NCBI GenBank assembly: GCA_964580075.1
Contig: CAZOJL010000017.1
Coordinates: forward strand, 1-31,721
Source: VGWG01 sp964580075
GTDB lineage: Bacteria > Verrucomicrobiota > Kiritimatiellia > RFP12 > JAAYNR01
DNA: 31,721 nt
Direction: 5' to 3'
Shown here: positions 14,628 to 24,098 of the stretch, one piece after another
Layout: every line of letters begins with the position of its first letter
How positions within the stretch are numbered: position 1 is the first letter of the stretch
Made by a program: the position numbers and the translations under genes
Notes under the pieces: model-generated
What the model was told of the DNA's origin: nothing
The model's database searches: none
What the model saw: the letters and a program-made list of their open reading frames with translations, nothing else

Positions 14628-15518
14628 TTAATCAAGCGGGTCCAAACGGTAGCGTGGCAGCAGCGTCGCGGGAAGATAGGAGCGTTTGGAGCGTCGCAAG
14701 CCGGGCACGCCCATGTCCTGCTCGATGTTGAGCCAGGTGCAACGGTCGGCCAACTCGCGCGCCACGGCTATCCGCATTGCCTGGGCCGCGCCGGGGATCT
14801 GTCGGCTGGCCTTTTCAAAATGGACGTTTCCGAGGTCGGGCAGCGTGAAACTGAAAACAGAACAGGCGAGGAGCGTCCCGTCTCCGGCGGTGAGGACGCG
14901 ACCTTCCAGTTCGAGCGCGTCAAAATGGGCGAAGGCCAGTCGCAACGCATCCTCCTCCCCCGGGGGGACGCGCGTCCCTTTGGCCGTGTCGGGATGCAGG
15001 GCGAGAGAAAGCGCCTCGTGTCGACGGTCTGGGGTGAGCGGCACGCAACGCCAGCCGGGGACGTGTTCGCCGAACCGGCGGATGAGGCGCCGGGTGTTCT
15101 GGTGTCCCCGGCCGACGAGGGCCGACAGATCGGCCGTGCGCAGGAGATAATCGTCCTCGTCCGGCGTCGTGCTCACCCGGTACCTGCCGTTCAGCGCATC
15201 GACGTGGGCGGTGACATATTCGCACGGCACATCCCCCCACGTCAGCCGCAGGCCGGTTTGATCGGCCAACCCAGCCCGGACCGCCTCCAGCGCGGCGGGC
15301 TCGAACCCCTCACCGAAGGGGAAAAGCAGCGAGCCGACACGACGGTTACACACGACGCGACGGCCGGCGATTTCGGCATGAACGGTGTCGTACACCCCGC
15401 TCCAGATAAAGAGATTGGCGAAGTTGCACTCGCAGCTCCAGCGTCCCTGCACCGCCAACGCCGCCTTGAACAGGTCGCGCTGGTCCAACGTAACGGGTTG
15501 TAGAGAAGCGAAACTCAT
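14628..15518 (-). CDS. DUF2156 (phosphatidylglycerol lysyltransferase-like) protein
   Basis: 296 residues from ATG 15518, supported by AGGA six bases upstream. The frame is open further upstream to 15674, but that would run into obgE and adds no family sequence. Typical DUF2156 features are CECNFANLFIWSGVYD near residue 30, then a VGRGHQNTRRLIRRF helix, and LNIEQDMGVPGLRRSKRSYLP near the C-terminus, where the family has an N/EQ-D-G-..-G-L-R-.-.-K-.-.-.-.P signature. This is the C-terminal domain of MprF-type lysyltransferases; stand-alone cytosolic versions like this one have no assigned function. There are no membrane segments. It is paired with the GNAT gene and lies 79 bp downstream of obgE. 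Confidence 0.8.
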   Translation of the reverse strand: MSFASLQPVTLDQRDLFKAALAVQGRWSCECNFANLFIWSGVYDTVHAEIAGRRVVCNRRVGSLLFPFGEGFEPAALEAVRAGLADQTGLRLTWGDVPCEYVTAHVDALNGRYRVSTTPDEDDYLLRTADLSALVGRGHQNTRRLIRRFGEHVPGWRCVPLTPDRRHEALSLALHPDTAKGTRVPPGEEDALRLAFAHFDALELEGRVLTAGDGTLLACSVFSFTLPDLGNVHFEKASRQIPGAAQAMRIAVARELADRCTWLNIEQDMGVPGLRRSKRSYLPATLLPRYRLDPLD

Positions 15519-15597
15519 CACGTATCCTAAAAGTGCGTGAGCCTGGCCCTCGGCGTTGTGCGGAGAGAAGAGGGGAGGGAACTCCGCGAGAAGGGCG

Positions 15598-16809
15598 TTA
15601 TTTCCGCCGCTTTTTTGGCTGCTCGATGACCAGAAACCCGGCAGAACGGACGCGGTCAGGCGTGATGATCTCAACGGACTCTTCGAGACCGTCCTCGTTC
15701 AAAATCCGCTGTACGTGGGTGGGCTCGGGTGTGGGCTCGGATGCGGGCGAAGGGGAGACCGCGACCGGCACCTCGGCGGCTTCCGGCTCGGCCAGCTCGT
15801 GGCGACCCGCGACCGGTCGGATCAGATCCCACAAGTTCGTTTTTAATGCCTCCAGACCCCGTCCGTCAACCGCTGAGACTTGCAGGATTCGGCCACGTAC
15901 CTTTTTTCGGAAAACGGTGAGAAAAGCCTTGGCCTCGGGGACGTCCATCTTGTTGGCGACGAGCAGTATCGGGCGCTTCAGCAACGCTGGGTCATACGCC
16001 TTGAGTTCGGCCCGGAGTGTCCGGTAATCCTGCCAGGGCTCGCGGCCGTCGATCCCTGCCATGTCAATCACCATCAGCAGCATGCGCGCCCGTGATACAT
16101 GGCGGAGGAAATCGAGCCCCAGTCCAACCCCTGTGCTTGCATCCTTGATGATGCCCGGAATATCCGCCACGCGGATTTGACTGTAATCGGGATACGCAAC
16201 CGTGCCAATGATCGGGTTCAGGGTGGTGAACGGATAGGCCGCGACTTTGGGATGGGCGTCGCTGATTGCGGCCAGCAACGACGACTTGCCCGCGCTCGGG
16301 AATCCCAACAAGCCGACGTCGGCGACCGTCTTGAGTTCCAGCCTTAAATCGCGTTCATCGGCCGCATCCCCCGGCGTGTGCTCGGTCGGGGCCTGGTGGG
16401 TTGAGGTCTTGAAATGCATGTTCCCCAGCCCGCCCTTGCCGCCCCGCGCCAGACACTCCCGCTGGCCGTGCTGCGTGATGTCCGCCAGCAACGCGCCCGT
16501 TTCGGGGTCAAATACCGACGTGCCGCACGGCACCTTCACTTCGCGATCGGCGCCGTCCCGGCCATGCATCTGCTTCTTCCGTCCCGGTCCGCCGTCCGGG
16601 GCCGTCACCAAGGGCTCAAAATACAGACGCACGAGCGAATCGGTATCGTGGTCTGCCACAAAAAAAATATGGCCCCCACGGCCGCCATCGCCGCCGTCAG
16701 GGCCACCTTTGTCCACATACTTTTCGCGTCGAAAACTCGAGCTTCCGTCGCCGCCCTTGCCAGCGCGGACATGCACCGTCACTCTGTCAACAAACCGTCG
16801 TGACTTCAC
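15598..16809 (-). CDS. obgE: Obg/CgtA GTPase
   Basis: Ribosome-associated GTPase for 50S maturation and stress response. 403 residues from GTG 16809. The glycine-rich Obg fold is at the N-terminus (AGKGGDGSSSFRREKYVDKG, GGDGGRGG). The G domain begins near residue 165 with GFPSAGKSSLL (P-loop), TTLNPIIGTV, DIPGII and NKMD. The C-terminus is Pro/Glu/Ala-rich followed by an OCT-like segment and a basic tail, PKKRRK. It is the third gene of rplU-rpmA-obgE, 24 bp after rpmA, the most widely conserved arrangement for this gene. Confidence 0.96.
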   Translation of the reverse strand: MKSRRFVDRVTVHVRAGKGGDGSSSFRREKYVDKGGPDGGDGGRGGHIFFVADHDTDSLVRLYFEPLVTAPDGGPGRKKQMHGRDGADREVKVPCGTSVFDPETGALLADITQHGQRECLARGGKGGLGNMHFKTSTHQAPTEHTPGDAADERDLRLELKTVADVGLLGFPSAGKSSLLAAISDAHPKVAAYPFTTLNPIIGTVAYPDYSQIRVADIPGIIKDASTGVGLGLDFLRHVSRARMLLMVIDMAGIDGREPWQDYRTLRAELKAYDPALLKRPILLVANKMDVPEAKAFLTVFRKKVRGRILQVSAVDGRGLEALKTNLWDLIRPVAGRHELAEPEAAEVPVAVSPSPASEPTPEPTHVQRILNEDGLEESVEIITPDRVRSAGFLVIEQPKKRRK

Positions 16810-16833
16810 GGCGCCCTAACCTTTAAAGGCGCA

Positions 16834-17085
16834 TTACGCGCCGACAGCCGGAGTCGCCACCACGGTCACGACACGTCCGTCTTTGATAAACTTGACCGCG
16901 CCTTCAACCAATGAGAACAATGTGAAATCACGCCCCATCTTGACATTCTTGCCCGGATGGAACTTGGTGCCGCATTGCCGGATCAAGATCGCGCCAGGGT
17001 GAACCTTCTGCCCATCAAAGCGTTTCACGCCCCGGCGTCTACCCGCGCTGTCGCGGCCGTTGCGTGCGGAACTGGATGCTGCCAT
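16834..17085 (-). CDS. rpmA: 50S ribosomal protein L27 with shortened N-terminus
   Basis: 83 residues. The core ARNGRDSAGRRRGVKRFDGQ, GAILIRQCGTKFHPGKNVKMGRDFTLFSL is unmistakable. GGGAG seven bases upstream fixes ATG 17085. The N-terminal arm, which in E. coli begins AHKKAGGSTRNGRDS and reaches the peptidyl-transferase centre, reads AASSSARNGRDS here: about three residues shorter and without the two lysines and glycines. It is 32 bp downstream of rplU. Confidence 0.95.
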   Translation of the reverse strand: MAASSSARNGRDSAGRRRGVKRFDGQKVHPGAILIRQCGTKFHPGKNVKMGRDFTLFSLVEGAVKFIKDGRVVTVVATPAVGA

Positions 17086-17117
17086 TTGTAAACTCCCTGT
17101 TGCTGCTGCGCATCGCC

Positions 17118-17432
17118 TCAGGCGATCGATTCAACCTTGACCACGGTCAGTTCCTGGCGGTGCCCGACCCGGCGCTCATATCCCTTGCGGCGGCGTTTCT
17201 TGAAATTGATCAGTTTCGGGCCGCGCTTGTGCTCGACAACCGAAAACGAGACCTTGGCGTCCGGCACGGTCGGCGTTCCAATCACCAGTGCGTTGCCGTC
17301 CGAAACGGCCAGAACCGCACCCGCATCAACGCATTGCCCCGCCTCCACGTCCAAACGCTCTATTTCCAACGTATCCCCGGTGGCCACGCGGTACTGCTTG
17401 CCCCCCGTTTCAACGATTGCATACGCTTCCAT
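17118..17432 (-). CDS. rplU: 50S ribosomal protein L21
   Basis: 104 residues from ATG 17432 (GAGG upstream); the frame is open to 17489 without a ribosome site. The N-terminal MEAYAIVETGGKQYRVATGDTL is the L21 signature, and the conserved basic region KLINFKKRRRKGYERRVGHRQ follows. First gene of the rplU-rpmA-obgE operon, divergent from the alpha-2-macroglobulin gene. Confidence 0.96.
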   Translation of the reverse strand: MEAYAIVETGGKQYRVATGDTLEIERLDVEAGQCVDAGAVLAVSDGNALVIGTPTVPDAKVSFSVVEHKRGPKLINFKKRRRKGYERRVGHRQELTVVKVESIA

Positions 17433-17471
17433 GTCTGCCTCATTAACCCTTAGTGAACAACAATTCAGCGC

Positions 17472-17486
17472 GGATCGGAACGATCC
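17472..17486 (-). promoter_or_regulatory. Hairpin in the rplU leader
   Basis: GGATCG-TTC-CGATCC on the minus strand, a perfect 6-bp stem with a 3-nt loop, within the predicted leader and about 40 nt before the rplU start. L21 leaders are known autoregulatory sites in some bacteria; the similarity here is only positional. Confidence 0.35.
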
Positions 17487-17506
17487 CAATCAGCCGCAAA
17501 CAAAGT

Positions 17507-17535
17507 AGTTAACCAGAAAACCGTCGCGCTGTCAA
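17507..17535 (-). promoter_or_regulatory. Sigma-70-like promoter of rplU-rpmA-obgE
   Basis: On the minus strand TTGACA (17535-17530), a 17-bp spacer and TTAACT (17512-17507). The -35 is a perfect consensus; the -10 is weak. The leader would be about 70 nt. Confidence 0.55.
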
Positions 17536-17715
17536 TACGGGCTTTTACAAAACAGAAAAACCTTCATTGTGAATATGCCCAAGGCGTGTTAATTTAAGGA
17601 CGCTGATCAAATGTCGGCGTCCCCTCCGTGGCGGGCAAGCCCTGCACAAGATTCGCGCCGCGCGGGAACATTTCAGGCCCCACACGTGTCTTATCTGAAA
17701 TAAGGGAGTAGTGCT

Positions 17716-20700
17716 ATGTTCATGCCGAGTTTCAAAACCGCCCTGGCGGTCACCGCCGCTGCGGCCGTCGCCACAGCCGTCTCTGCCAGCACGTGGCAGC
17801 GAGTCTACGAGGCCCGCGACAAGGGCCTGCCCAAAACGGCCATCGAAGCCGTCACCCCGATCATCGCCGACGCCCTGCAGAACAAGAAGTACGCCGAGGC
17901 GATCAAGGCCGTCTGCACCAAGATCGCCCTGGAGGGGCAGATCGAGGGGAACAAGGCGGAGGAGAAGGTGGTCCGGCTTGAGGCCGAAATCGCCGCAGCC
18001 CCGGCCGAGATGAAGCCGGTGATGGAGGCAATCCTGGCCAACTGGTACTGGCACTACTTCCAGCAGAACCGCTGGCGCTTCCAGCAGCGCACCCAGACCG
18101 CCGAGGCGCCCGGCACGGATTTTACCACCTGGGACCTGCCGCGCATCCTCGTCGAGATCGACAAGCACTTCACCGCCGCGCTCGCCCATGAGAAAGTGCT
18201 CAAGACCACCCCGATCGGAGCCTACGACGACCTGCTCGAAAAGGGCACCGTCCCCGATGCCTATCGCCCGACCCTCTTTGATTTTCTGGCGCACGAGGCG
18301 CTGGCGTTCTACCAGGCCGGCGAACAAGGCGCCGCTAAGGCCGAGGACGAATTCGAAATCGCCGACTCCAGTCCGGTCTTCGAGCCGGCTGCCGATTTTA
18401 TGAAATGGCAATTCGCGCTTACGGCGGCCCAGGTTACCCCGAAAGTCAGGGCTATTTGGCTCTTCCAGAACCTCCTCGCGTTCCACCAGAAGGACGCGGA
18501 TCAGACCGCATTCATTGACGCCGACCTCTGGCGCCTCCAGTTCGGCAAGAACCAGGCCGTCGGCCCGGAACTGAACGCGAACTACAAGACCGCGCTGAAG
18601 CGCTTTACCGACGCATGGGCCGACCACGAGATCTCGGCGCGGGCGCTCGCCGCCTGGGCTTCCGTCGTCCTTGAAGAGGGCGATCCCGCCGCGGCGCACA
18701 CGCTGGCCACGCGCGGCGCCAACGCCCATCCCACCAGCACGGGCGGCGCCGCGTGCTACAACCTGCTGCAGCAGATCGAGGCCAAACAGGCCGGCATCAC
18801 CGCCGAGCGGGTCTGGAACGCGCCGTGGCCGACCCTCTCGCTCAGTTACAAGAATCTGACGAACGCCTATTTCCGTGCCGTGCCGATGGACTTCGCGGCG
18901 TTTGCCTCCAAGCAGCGCTGGGGTTACAGCGACGCGCTCCATAATCTGCAGTGGAAGGAGCGGGATGCGTTCATCGCCGATCTCATCGCCCGGACACCGG
19001 CCGTCGCGTGGGATGTCGCCCTTCCGGCCACGCCCGATTTCCGCGAACGCACCGAGGAAGTCGCCGTTCCCAAAGACCTCAAACCGGGGTTCTACTTCAT
19101 CCTCGCCAGCCACGACGCGGCCTTCGGCGCGGACAACAATCAGATTACGCTGGCCGCCATCTGGGTCAGCGATCTGGCGCTCGTCATGCGGCCGAGTTAT
19201 TCCGAAGGTGTGCTGGACGGCTTTGTGCTCAGGGCCCTGTCCGGCGCGCCGGTCGAAGGCGCAACCGTGCTGACGTGGACGCGCAACGACAACGGCAAAC
19301 TGATCACCGGCCCGGAGACGAAGACCGACACCAACGGCATGTTCCGCTTCACCGGACGCGACGGCCAGAGCCAGGGGTTGTTGCTGCTGGCGCAGAAGGA
19401 CGATCAGGCCGTCGCCAGCGATTCCATGTTCTCCATCAGCCATCCGCACACGGAGTCGACTTCGGAGGGCACCGTCTTCTTCACCGACCGCGCGCTCTAC
19501 CGCCCCGGCCAGACCATCCAGTACAAGGGCATTTGCCATTCGATGGACCCTGCGGGCAACACCTACCGCGCGCTCGCCGGACAGACGCTGACCGTGGTCT
19601 TCCGCGATCCCAACCACAAGGAGGTCGCCCGGCAGCAGCACCAGGCGAATGACTACGGCGCCTTCTCCGGCAGCTTCACCGCGCCGGGAGGCGTGGTCGC
19701 CGGACAGATGACGCTGCAGGTTGAAAGCGGACCGCCCGGTTCGACCACCTTCAACGTCGAGGAATACAAGCGGCCAAAGTTCCAGGTCGAGCTGGCGCGG
19801 CCCAAGGACGCCGGCAAGCTCGGCGCGGACGTCACCGTCCCCGGCAAGGCCACCGCCTACACCGGCGCGGCCATCGGCGGCGCCAAGGTCCAGTGGCGCG
19901 TGGTCCGCGAAGTGCGCTTTCCGCCCTGGTGCTGGTGGGGCTGGTACGGCCTGCCGCCGGGGCGCGGCGCCAGTCAGAACATCGCCCACGGCACCGCCCT
20001 GACCGGCAGCGACGGCGCGTTCACCGTCACCTTTACCGCCCTGCCGGATCTGTCCGTGTCGGAGAAGACCGAGCCGACGTTTACCTTCACGGTCTATGCC
20101 GATGTAACCGATACGACCGGCGAGACGCGGTCCGGCAGTCAGAGCCTCCTGGTCGGCTACACCGCGCTCGCCGCCACGATCCGCGCCGATGCGTGGCAGA
20201 CGCAGGACAAGCCGGTCGAATGGACGCTGGCTACGACCTCGCTCGACGGCGAACCGCAAGCCGCCGAGGGGACGCTCGCAATTCATGCGCTGAAGCAACC
20301 CGATCGCGTCGCGCGCGCGGCGCTTTCCGAAAACAGGCCCTATTGGGTCTATGCGTCCCGAGGCTCCGCCAACACCGAACCTCAGGCCGACCCCGCCAAT
20401 CCCGACTCCTGGGAGCTGGCCGACGTGGTCGCCGAGCAGCCCTTCAAGACCGGCGCGACCGGTGAGCTGAAGCTCGCGACGCCGCTCAAGGCCGGCATCT
20501 ACCGCGCGATGCTCGAAACGAAGGACCGGTTCGGCAAGGCCGTGACCGCGCGCCAGACGATGCAGGTGATGGATGTGAAGAGCGCCACGTACCCGGTGCG
20601 GGTGGCGCACCAGTTCGCCGCGCCCGCGTGGTCGGTCGAACCGGGCGAAACCTTCACCGCGCTCTGGGGCACCGGCTATCCCACGGGCCGGGCCTACGTC

Positions 20701-23700
20701 GAGCTGCGCCACCGCAACCAGACGCTGCGCGCGTTCTGGACGGGCGCGGGGCGGACGCAGGAGATCATCGAACAGGCGGTCACCGAAGCGATGCGCGGCG
20801 GGTTCACGGTGCTCATCACCTATGTCCGCGAGAATCGCGCCTATCTGGAGAACCGCGTCGTGGATGTGCCGTGGTCTAACAAAAAGCTCACCGTCAAATG
20901 GGAGCACTTCACCTCCAAGCTCGAACCCGGCAAGAAGGAGACCTGGACCGCCGTGGTGAGCGGCCCCGATGCCCGGCCCGCTGTCGCCGAGATGGTCGCC
21001 ACCCTCTACGACGCCTCGCTGGACCAGTACCTGCCGCACAGTTGGATGCAGGGGTTCAACGTCTTCCGCCGCGAGACCAGCCGCGTCAGCCCGCAGTTCG
21101 AAAACACCGCAGTGGCCTTCCAGCATATCCTCGGCAACTGGCGCAGCGACACCCGTTCGACGCACCTGCTCTACCGCCGCTATCCCGACGACCTCTCGGC
21201 ACAGATCTGGTGGGGTGGATGGGGTGGGAAGCGACGTAATCGTAATGGCATCATGTCCAAGATGGCGGTCAGAGCCTCAGCCTCAGTCGATGACGGGATG
21301 GTGATGGAGATGGCGGCTTCCGGCGCAATGGCGGACTCCGCCCCCATGACGCCGCCGCCGCCGGCAAAAGCGGAGAGGAATGCCACGGTGCTTGCGCTGT
21401 CGGCCGATCGGGGCCCCGCCGGCGGCGAGTCGCCGCCGCCGCCCCCCGCTTCCGCGCTGGACAAGGTCGCGGCGCGCAAGAACCTCAACGAAACCGCCTT
21501 CTTCTTCCCGCAACTGGTGAGCGACGCCGAGGGCGTGGTGCGCATGGCGTTCACCCTGCCGGAGGCGCTGACGGAGTGGAAGTTCATGGGCTTTGCTCAT
21601 GACCGCGAGCTGCGCAGCGGCACCTTGCAGGACAAGATGGTGACCGCCAAGGACCTGATGGTCGAGCCGAATCCACCGCGGTTCGTGCGCGAGGGCGACA
21701 TCATTGAGTTCACCGTCAAGGTCAGCAACCAGTCCGCCGCTCGCCAGAGCGGCACCGTGCGGCTGACGTTCGCCGATGCGAGGACGCTCCAGCCCATGGA
21801 TGAGGCGCTCGGTAACTTTACCGGTGTGTCAGATCTTTTCGACAAACAGGGCAAACCGGCGGGAGGCCGTGTGCTGACGGAACAGTCCTTCGACATTCTT
21901 TCGAAAGAATCGAAGTCGTTTTCCTGGCGGATCGCCATTCCGGACGGCTGTGACTTCCTGACCTACAAGGCGGTCGGCGCAACCGATCGGCTGAGCGACG
22001 GCGAGGAGGGCAATCTGCCGGTGCTGTCGCGGCGGATTCTGGTGATCGAGTCGCTGCCGCTGCCCATCCGCGGCAAGCAGACCAAGACGTTCGAGTTCAC
22101 GAAGCTGCTGCAATCGGGCCAATCGAAGACGCTGAAGAGCGAGAACCTGACCGTGCAGATGGTGAGCCAGCCGGCGTGGTACGCGGTGATGGCCCTGCCC
22201 TATCTCATGGAGTATCCGTACGAGTGCAGCGAGCAGATATTCAACCGGCTCTATGCGAACAACCTCGCCCGCTTCATCGCCAACTCCGACCCGAAGATCC
22301 GGCGGATCTTCGATCAGTGGAAGAATACCCCGGCGCTGGATAGTCCGCTGGAAAAGAACCAGGAGCTGAAAGCGCTGATGATCGAGGAGACCCCGTGGCT
22401 GCGCGAGGCGCAGGACGAGAGCCAGGCGCGGCGCAATGTCGGCATTCTCTTCGATGCCAACCGGCTCGACACCGAGACGGCGCGCGCGTTCGACAAGCTC
22501 GCGAAGATGCAGTTGAGCGACGGCCTGTGGCCGTGGTTCCCGGGGTTCCGGGGCGACGTATACATCACGCTCTACATCACGACCGGATGCGGCCGGATGC
22601 GCCACCTCGGCGCGGAGAACGTGGACCTGTCGCTGGCGCTCAAGTCGCTCGACGCGCTCGACAACTGGATGGACGACACCTATCGCTACATCCTCAAGCA
22701 CGGCAACAAGGGGGTGAACAACCTGAGCCCTACCATCGCCTTCTACCTCTACGGCCGCAGCTTCTTCCTCAAGGACAAGCCGATCGCCAAGAAGTATCAG
22801 GAAGCGCTCGATTACTGGCTCGGTCAGGGGAAGCAATACTGGCTGGAGCTCCGCTGGCGGCAACCGCAGGCGCATCTGGCCATTGGTCTGAAACGCTTCG
22901 GCGACGCCGAGACCCCGCTGGCGATCTTGAAGTCCATCCGCGAATTCAGCGTCAGCAACGAAGAGATGGGGATGTTCTGGCGCGACACCGAGCTGAGCTG
23001 GTCGTGGTTCCGCGCGCCGATCGAGACGCAGGCGCTGATGATCGAGGCGTTTGACGAGGTTGTGGGCGACGCCCAGGCGGTTGAGGACTGCAAGGTCTGG
23101 CTGCTCAAGCAGAAGCAGACGCAGGACTGGAAGACCACCAAAGCCACGGCCGACGCGGTTTACGGGCTGCTGCTGCTGCGCGGCAAGAACCTGCTGGCTA
23201 GCGACGCGCTGGTCGAGGTCAGCATGGGTGGGGAAACCATCAAGCCGGAGAAGGTCGAGGCCGGCACCGGGTTCTACCAGCAGAAGTTCGTGCGCGGCGA
23301 GATCAAGCCCGCCATGGGCAAAATCACCGTCACAAAGACCGACGAAGGGGTCAGTTGGGGGAGCGTCCATTGGCAGTACCTGGAGGACATGACGAAGGTC
23401 ACGCCCTACGAAGGGACGCCGCTGAAGGTGAAGAAGACGCTCTACCGCAAAGAGACGACGAAGAAGGGGCAGGTGCTCGAACCGGTCAAGGGGGCGTTGG
23501 CGGTGGGCGACGAGCTGGTCTGCCGGATCGAGGTGCGTGTGGATCGCGACATGGAATACGTGCATCTCAAGGATCAGCGCGGCAGCGGCACCGAGCCCGT
23601 GAACGTGCTGAGTCAGGCGAAGTATCAGGACGGGCTGATGTACTACGAGAGCACCCGCGACACGGCCAGCCACTTCTTCATCCACTACCTGCCCAAGGGC

Positions 23701-23832
23701 GTGTACGTCTTCGAGTACAGCGTGCGGGTACAGCTCAAGGGCGCGTATCAGAGCGGCATTGCCAGCATCCAGTGCATGTATGCCCCGGAGTTCAACAGCC
23801 ACAGCGAAAGCTTCGAGATCGAGGTGAAGTGA
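17716..23832 (+). CDS. Secreted alpha-2-macroglobulin family protein with thioester motif
   Basis: 2038 residues. AAGGGAG (17702-17708) precedes ATG 17716. A signal peptide (AVTAAAAVATAVSA) has no lipobox Cys, so export to the periplasm is likely. Residues about 25-440 are mostly helical. MG domains follow (FFTDRALYRPGQTIQYKGI near residue 590). A Pro/Ala-rich low-complexity stretch at about 1190-1250 could be the bait region. The A2M domain begins LNETAFFFPQLVSDAEG (about 1256). The thioester domain has YECSEQ with Cys1504 and Gln1507, the C-x-E-Q that forms the internal thioester. A C-terminal receptor-like domain ends near SHSESFEIEV. Family role: trapping proteases that attack the envelope. 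The usual partner, penicillin-binding protein 1C, is not adjacent. The long minus-strand frames opposite it are composition artefacts. Confidence 0.92.
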   Translation: MFMPSFKTALAVTAAAAVATAVSASTWQRVYEARDKGLPKTAIEAVTPIIADALQNKKYAEAIKAVCTKIALEGQIEGNKAEEKVVRLEAEIAAAPAEMKPVMEAILANWYWHYFQQNRWRFQQRTQTAEAPGTDFTTWDLPRILVEIDKHFTAALAHEKVLKTTPIGAYDDLLEKGTVPDAYRPTLFDFLAHEALAFYQAGEQGAAKAEDEFEIADSSPVFEPAADFMKWQFALTAAQVTPKVRAIWLFQNLLAFHQKDADQTAFIDADLWRLQFGKNQAVGPELNANYKTALKRFTDAWADHEISARALAAWASVVLEEGDPAAAHTLATRGANAHPTSTGGAACYNLLQQIEAKQAGITAERVWNAPWPTLSLSYKNLTNAYFRAVPMDFAAFASKQRWGYSDALHNLQWKERDAFIADLIARTPAVAWDVALPATPDFRERTEEVAVPKDLKPGFYFILASHDAAFGADNNQITLAAIWVSDLALVMRPSYSEGVLDGFVLRALSGAPVEGATVLTWTRNDNGKLITGPETKTDTNGMFRFTGRDGQSQGLLLLAQKDDQAVASDSMFSISHPHTESTSEGTVFFTDRALYRPGQTIQYKGICHSMDPAGNTYRALAGQTLTVVFRDPNHKEVARQQHQANDYGAFSGSFTAPGGVVAGQMTLQVESGPPGSTTFNVEEYKRPKFQVELARPKDAGKLGADVTVPGKATAYTGAAIGGAKVQWRVVREVRFPPWCWWGWYGLPPGRGASQNIAHGTALTGSDGAFTVTFTALPDLSVSEKTEPTFTFTVYADVTDTTGETRSGSQSLLVGYTALAATIRADAWQTQDKPVEWTLATTSLDGEPQAAEGTLAIHALKQPDRVARAALSENRPYWVYASRGSANTEPQADPANPDSWELADVVAEQPFKTGATGELKLATPLKAGIYRAMLETKDRFGKAVTARQTMQVMDVKSATYPVRVAHQFAAPAWSVEPGETFTALWGTGYPTGRAYVELRHRNQTLRAFWTGAGRTQEIIEQAVTEAMRGGFTVLITYVRENRAYLENRVVDVPWSNKKLTVKWEHFTSKLEPGKKETWTAVVSGPDARPAVAEMVATLYDASLDQYLPHSWMQGFNVFRRETSRVSPQFENTAVAFQHILGNWRSDTRSTHLLYRRYPDDLSAQIWWGGWGGKRRNRNGIMSKMAVRASASVDDGMVMEMAASGAMADSAPMTPPPPAKAERNATVLALSADRGPAGGESPPPPPASALDKVAARKNLNETAFFFPQLVSDAEGVVRMAFTLPEALTEWKFMGFAHDRELRSGTLQDKMVTAKDLMVEPNPPRFVREGDIIEFTVKVSNQSAARQSGTVRLTFADARTLQPMDEALGNFTGVSDLFDKQGKPAGGRVLTEQSFDILSKESKSFSWRIAIPDGCDFLTYKAVGATDRLSDGEEGNLPVLSRRILVIESLPLPIRGKQTKTFEFTKLLQSGQSKTLKSENLTVQMVSQPAWYAVMALPYLMEYPYECSEQIFNRLYANNLARFIANSDPKIRRIFDQWKNTPALDSPLEKNQELKALMIEETPWLREAQDESQARRNVGILFDANRLDTETARAFDKLAKMQLSDGLWPWFPGFRGDVYITLYITTGCGRMRHLGAENVDLSLALKSLDALDNWMDDTYRYILKHGNKGVNNLSPTIAFYLYGRSFFLKDKPIAKKYQEALDYWLGQGKQYWLELRWRQPQAHLAIGLKRFGDAETPLAILKSIREFSVSNEEMGMFWRDTELSWSWFRAPIETQALMIEAFDEVVGDAQAVEDCKVWLLKQKQTQDWKTTKATADAVYGLLLLRGKNLLASDALVEVSMGGETIKPEKVEAGTGFYQQKFVRGEIKPAMGKITVTKTDEGVSWGSVHWQYLEDMTKVTPYEGTPLKVKKTLYRKETTKKGQVLEPVKGALAVGDELVCRIEVRVDRDMEYVHLKDQRGSGTEPVNVLSQAKYQDGLMYYESTRDTASHFFIHYLPKGVYVFEYSVRVQLKGAYQSGIASIQCMYAPEFNSHSESFEIEVK

Positions 23833-23839
23833 CAAAAAA

Positions 23840-23853
23840 GCCGATCTGTCGGC
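23840..23853 (-). terminator. Small hairpin with T-run on the minus strand
   Basis: GCCGA (23840-23844) pairs with TCGGC (23849-23853); read on the minus strand it is followed by six T. The plus-strand side has only AAAAGG, so it is not a normal terminator for the A2M gene. It may stop minus-strand transcripts entering the A2M gene. Confidence 0.35.
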
Positions 23854-23881
23854 AAAAGGGGCACGTGATCTAAACCCAAGC

Positions 23882-23937
23882 GCACAGACGGGACGCGTCC
23901 GTGCGGAGCCACAAGGGACGGAGACTTGCGTCCGCAC
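23882..23937. repeat. Palindromic segment with GGAGCCACAAGGGACG repeat, copy 1
   Basis: GCACAGACG (23882-23890) pairs with CGTCCGTGC (23896-23904) with one mismatch, and GTGCGGA (23901-23907) pairs with TCCGCAC (23931-23937), so two alternative hairpins are possible. The part 23905-23933 recurs with few changes at 24669-24696. Lying 50 bp past the A2M stop, the first hairpin might aid termination. Confidence 0.5.
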
Positions 23938-24065
23938 CCCCCCCGCCCCCGTGCGCCCCGCTTTCTTTTACCCTCCCCCGTGCGCCCACTGTGTGGGTGC
24001 ACGAATGTCCTTGCACAGGCTGTTTGGCTCGGCAAGAATAGTGATTGATGAGAAAGGCAAGATGG

Positions 24066-24083
24066 CGTACGCTATGTTGTACG
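24066..24083. promoter_or_regulatory. Operator candidate of the yefM-yoeB operon
   Basis: CGTAC-N8-GTACG, a perfect 5-bp inverted repeat 16 bp before the antitoxin start, overlapping a TATGTT -10-like sequence. YefM of E. coli autoregulates through palindromes with a TGTACA core, so the GTAC half-sites fit. Confidence 0.45.
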
Positions 24084-24098
24084 ACTGGAGATACGATT

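Noticed and set aside
15519..15674. N-terminal extension of the DUF2156 protein overlapping obgE
   Set aside because: No conserved sequence and no ribosome site; ATG 15518 has both a site and the family's expected start.
17545..21165. A 1206-codon open frame on the minus strand
   Set aside because: It lies opposite the alpha-2-macroglobulin gene, has an Arg/Gly/Leu-heavy composition without family motifs, and follows from GC-rich codon use on the real strand.
21829..23937. A 702-codon open frame on the minus strand
   Set aside because: Same reason: shadow of the A2M gene, with no recognisable protein pattern.
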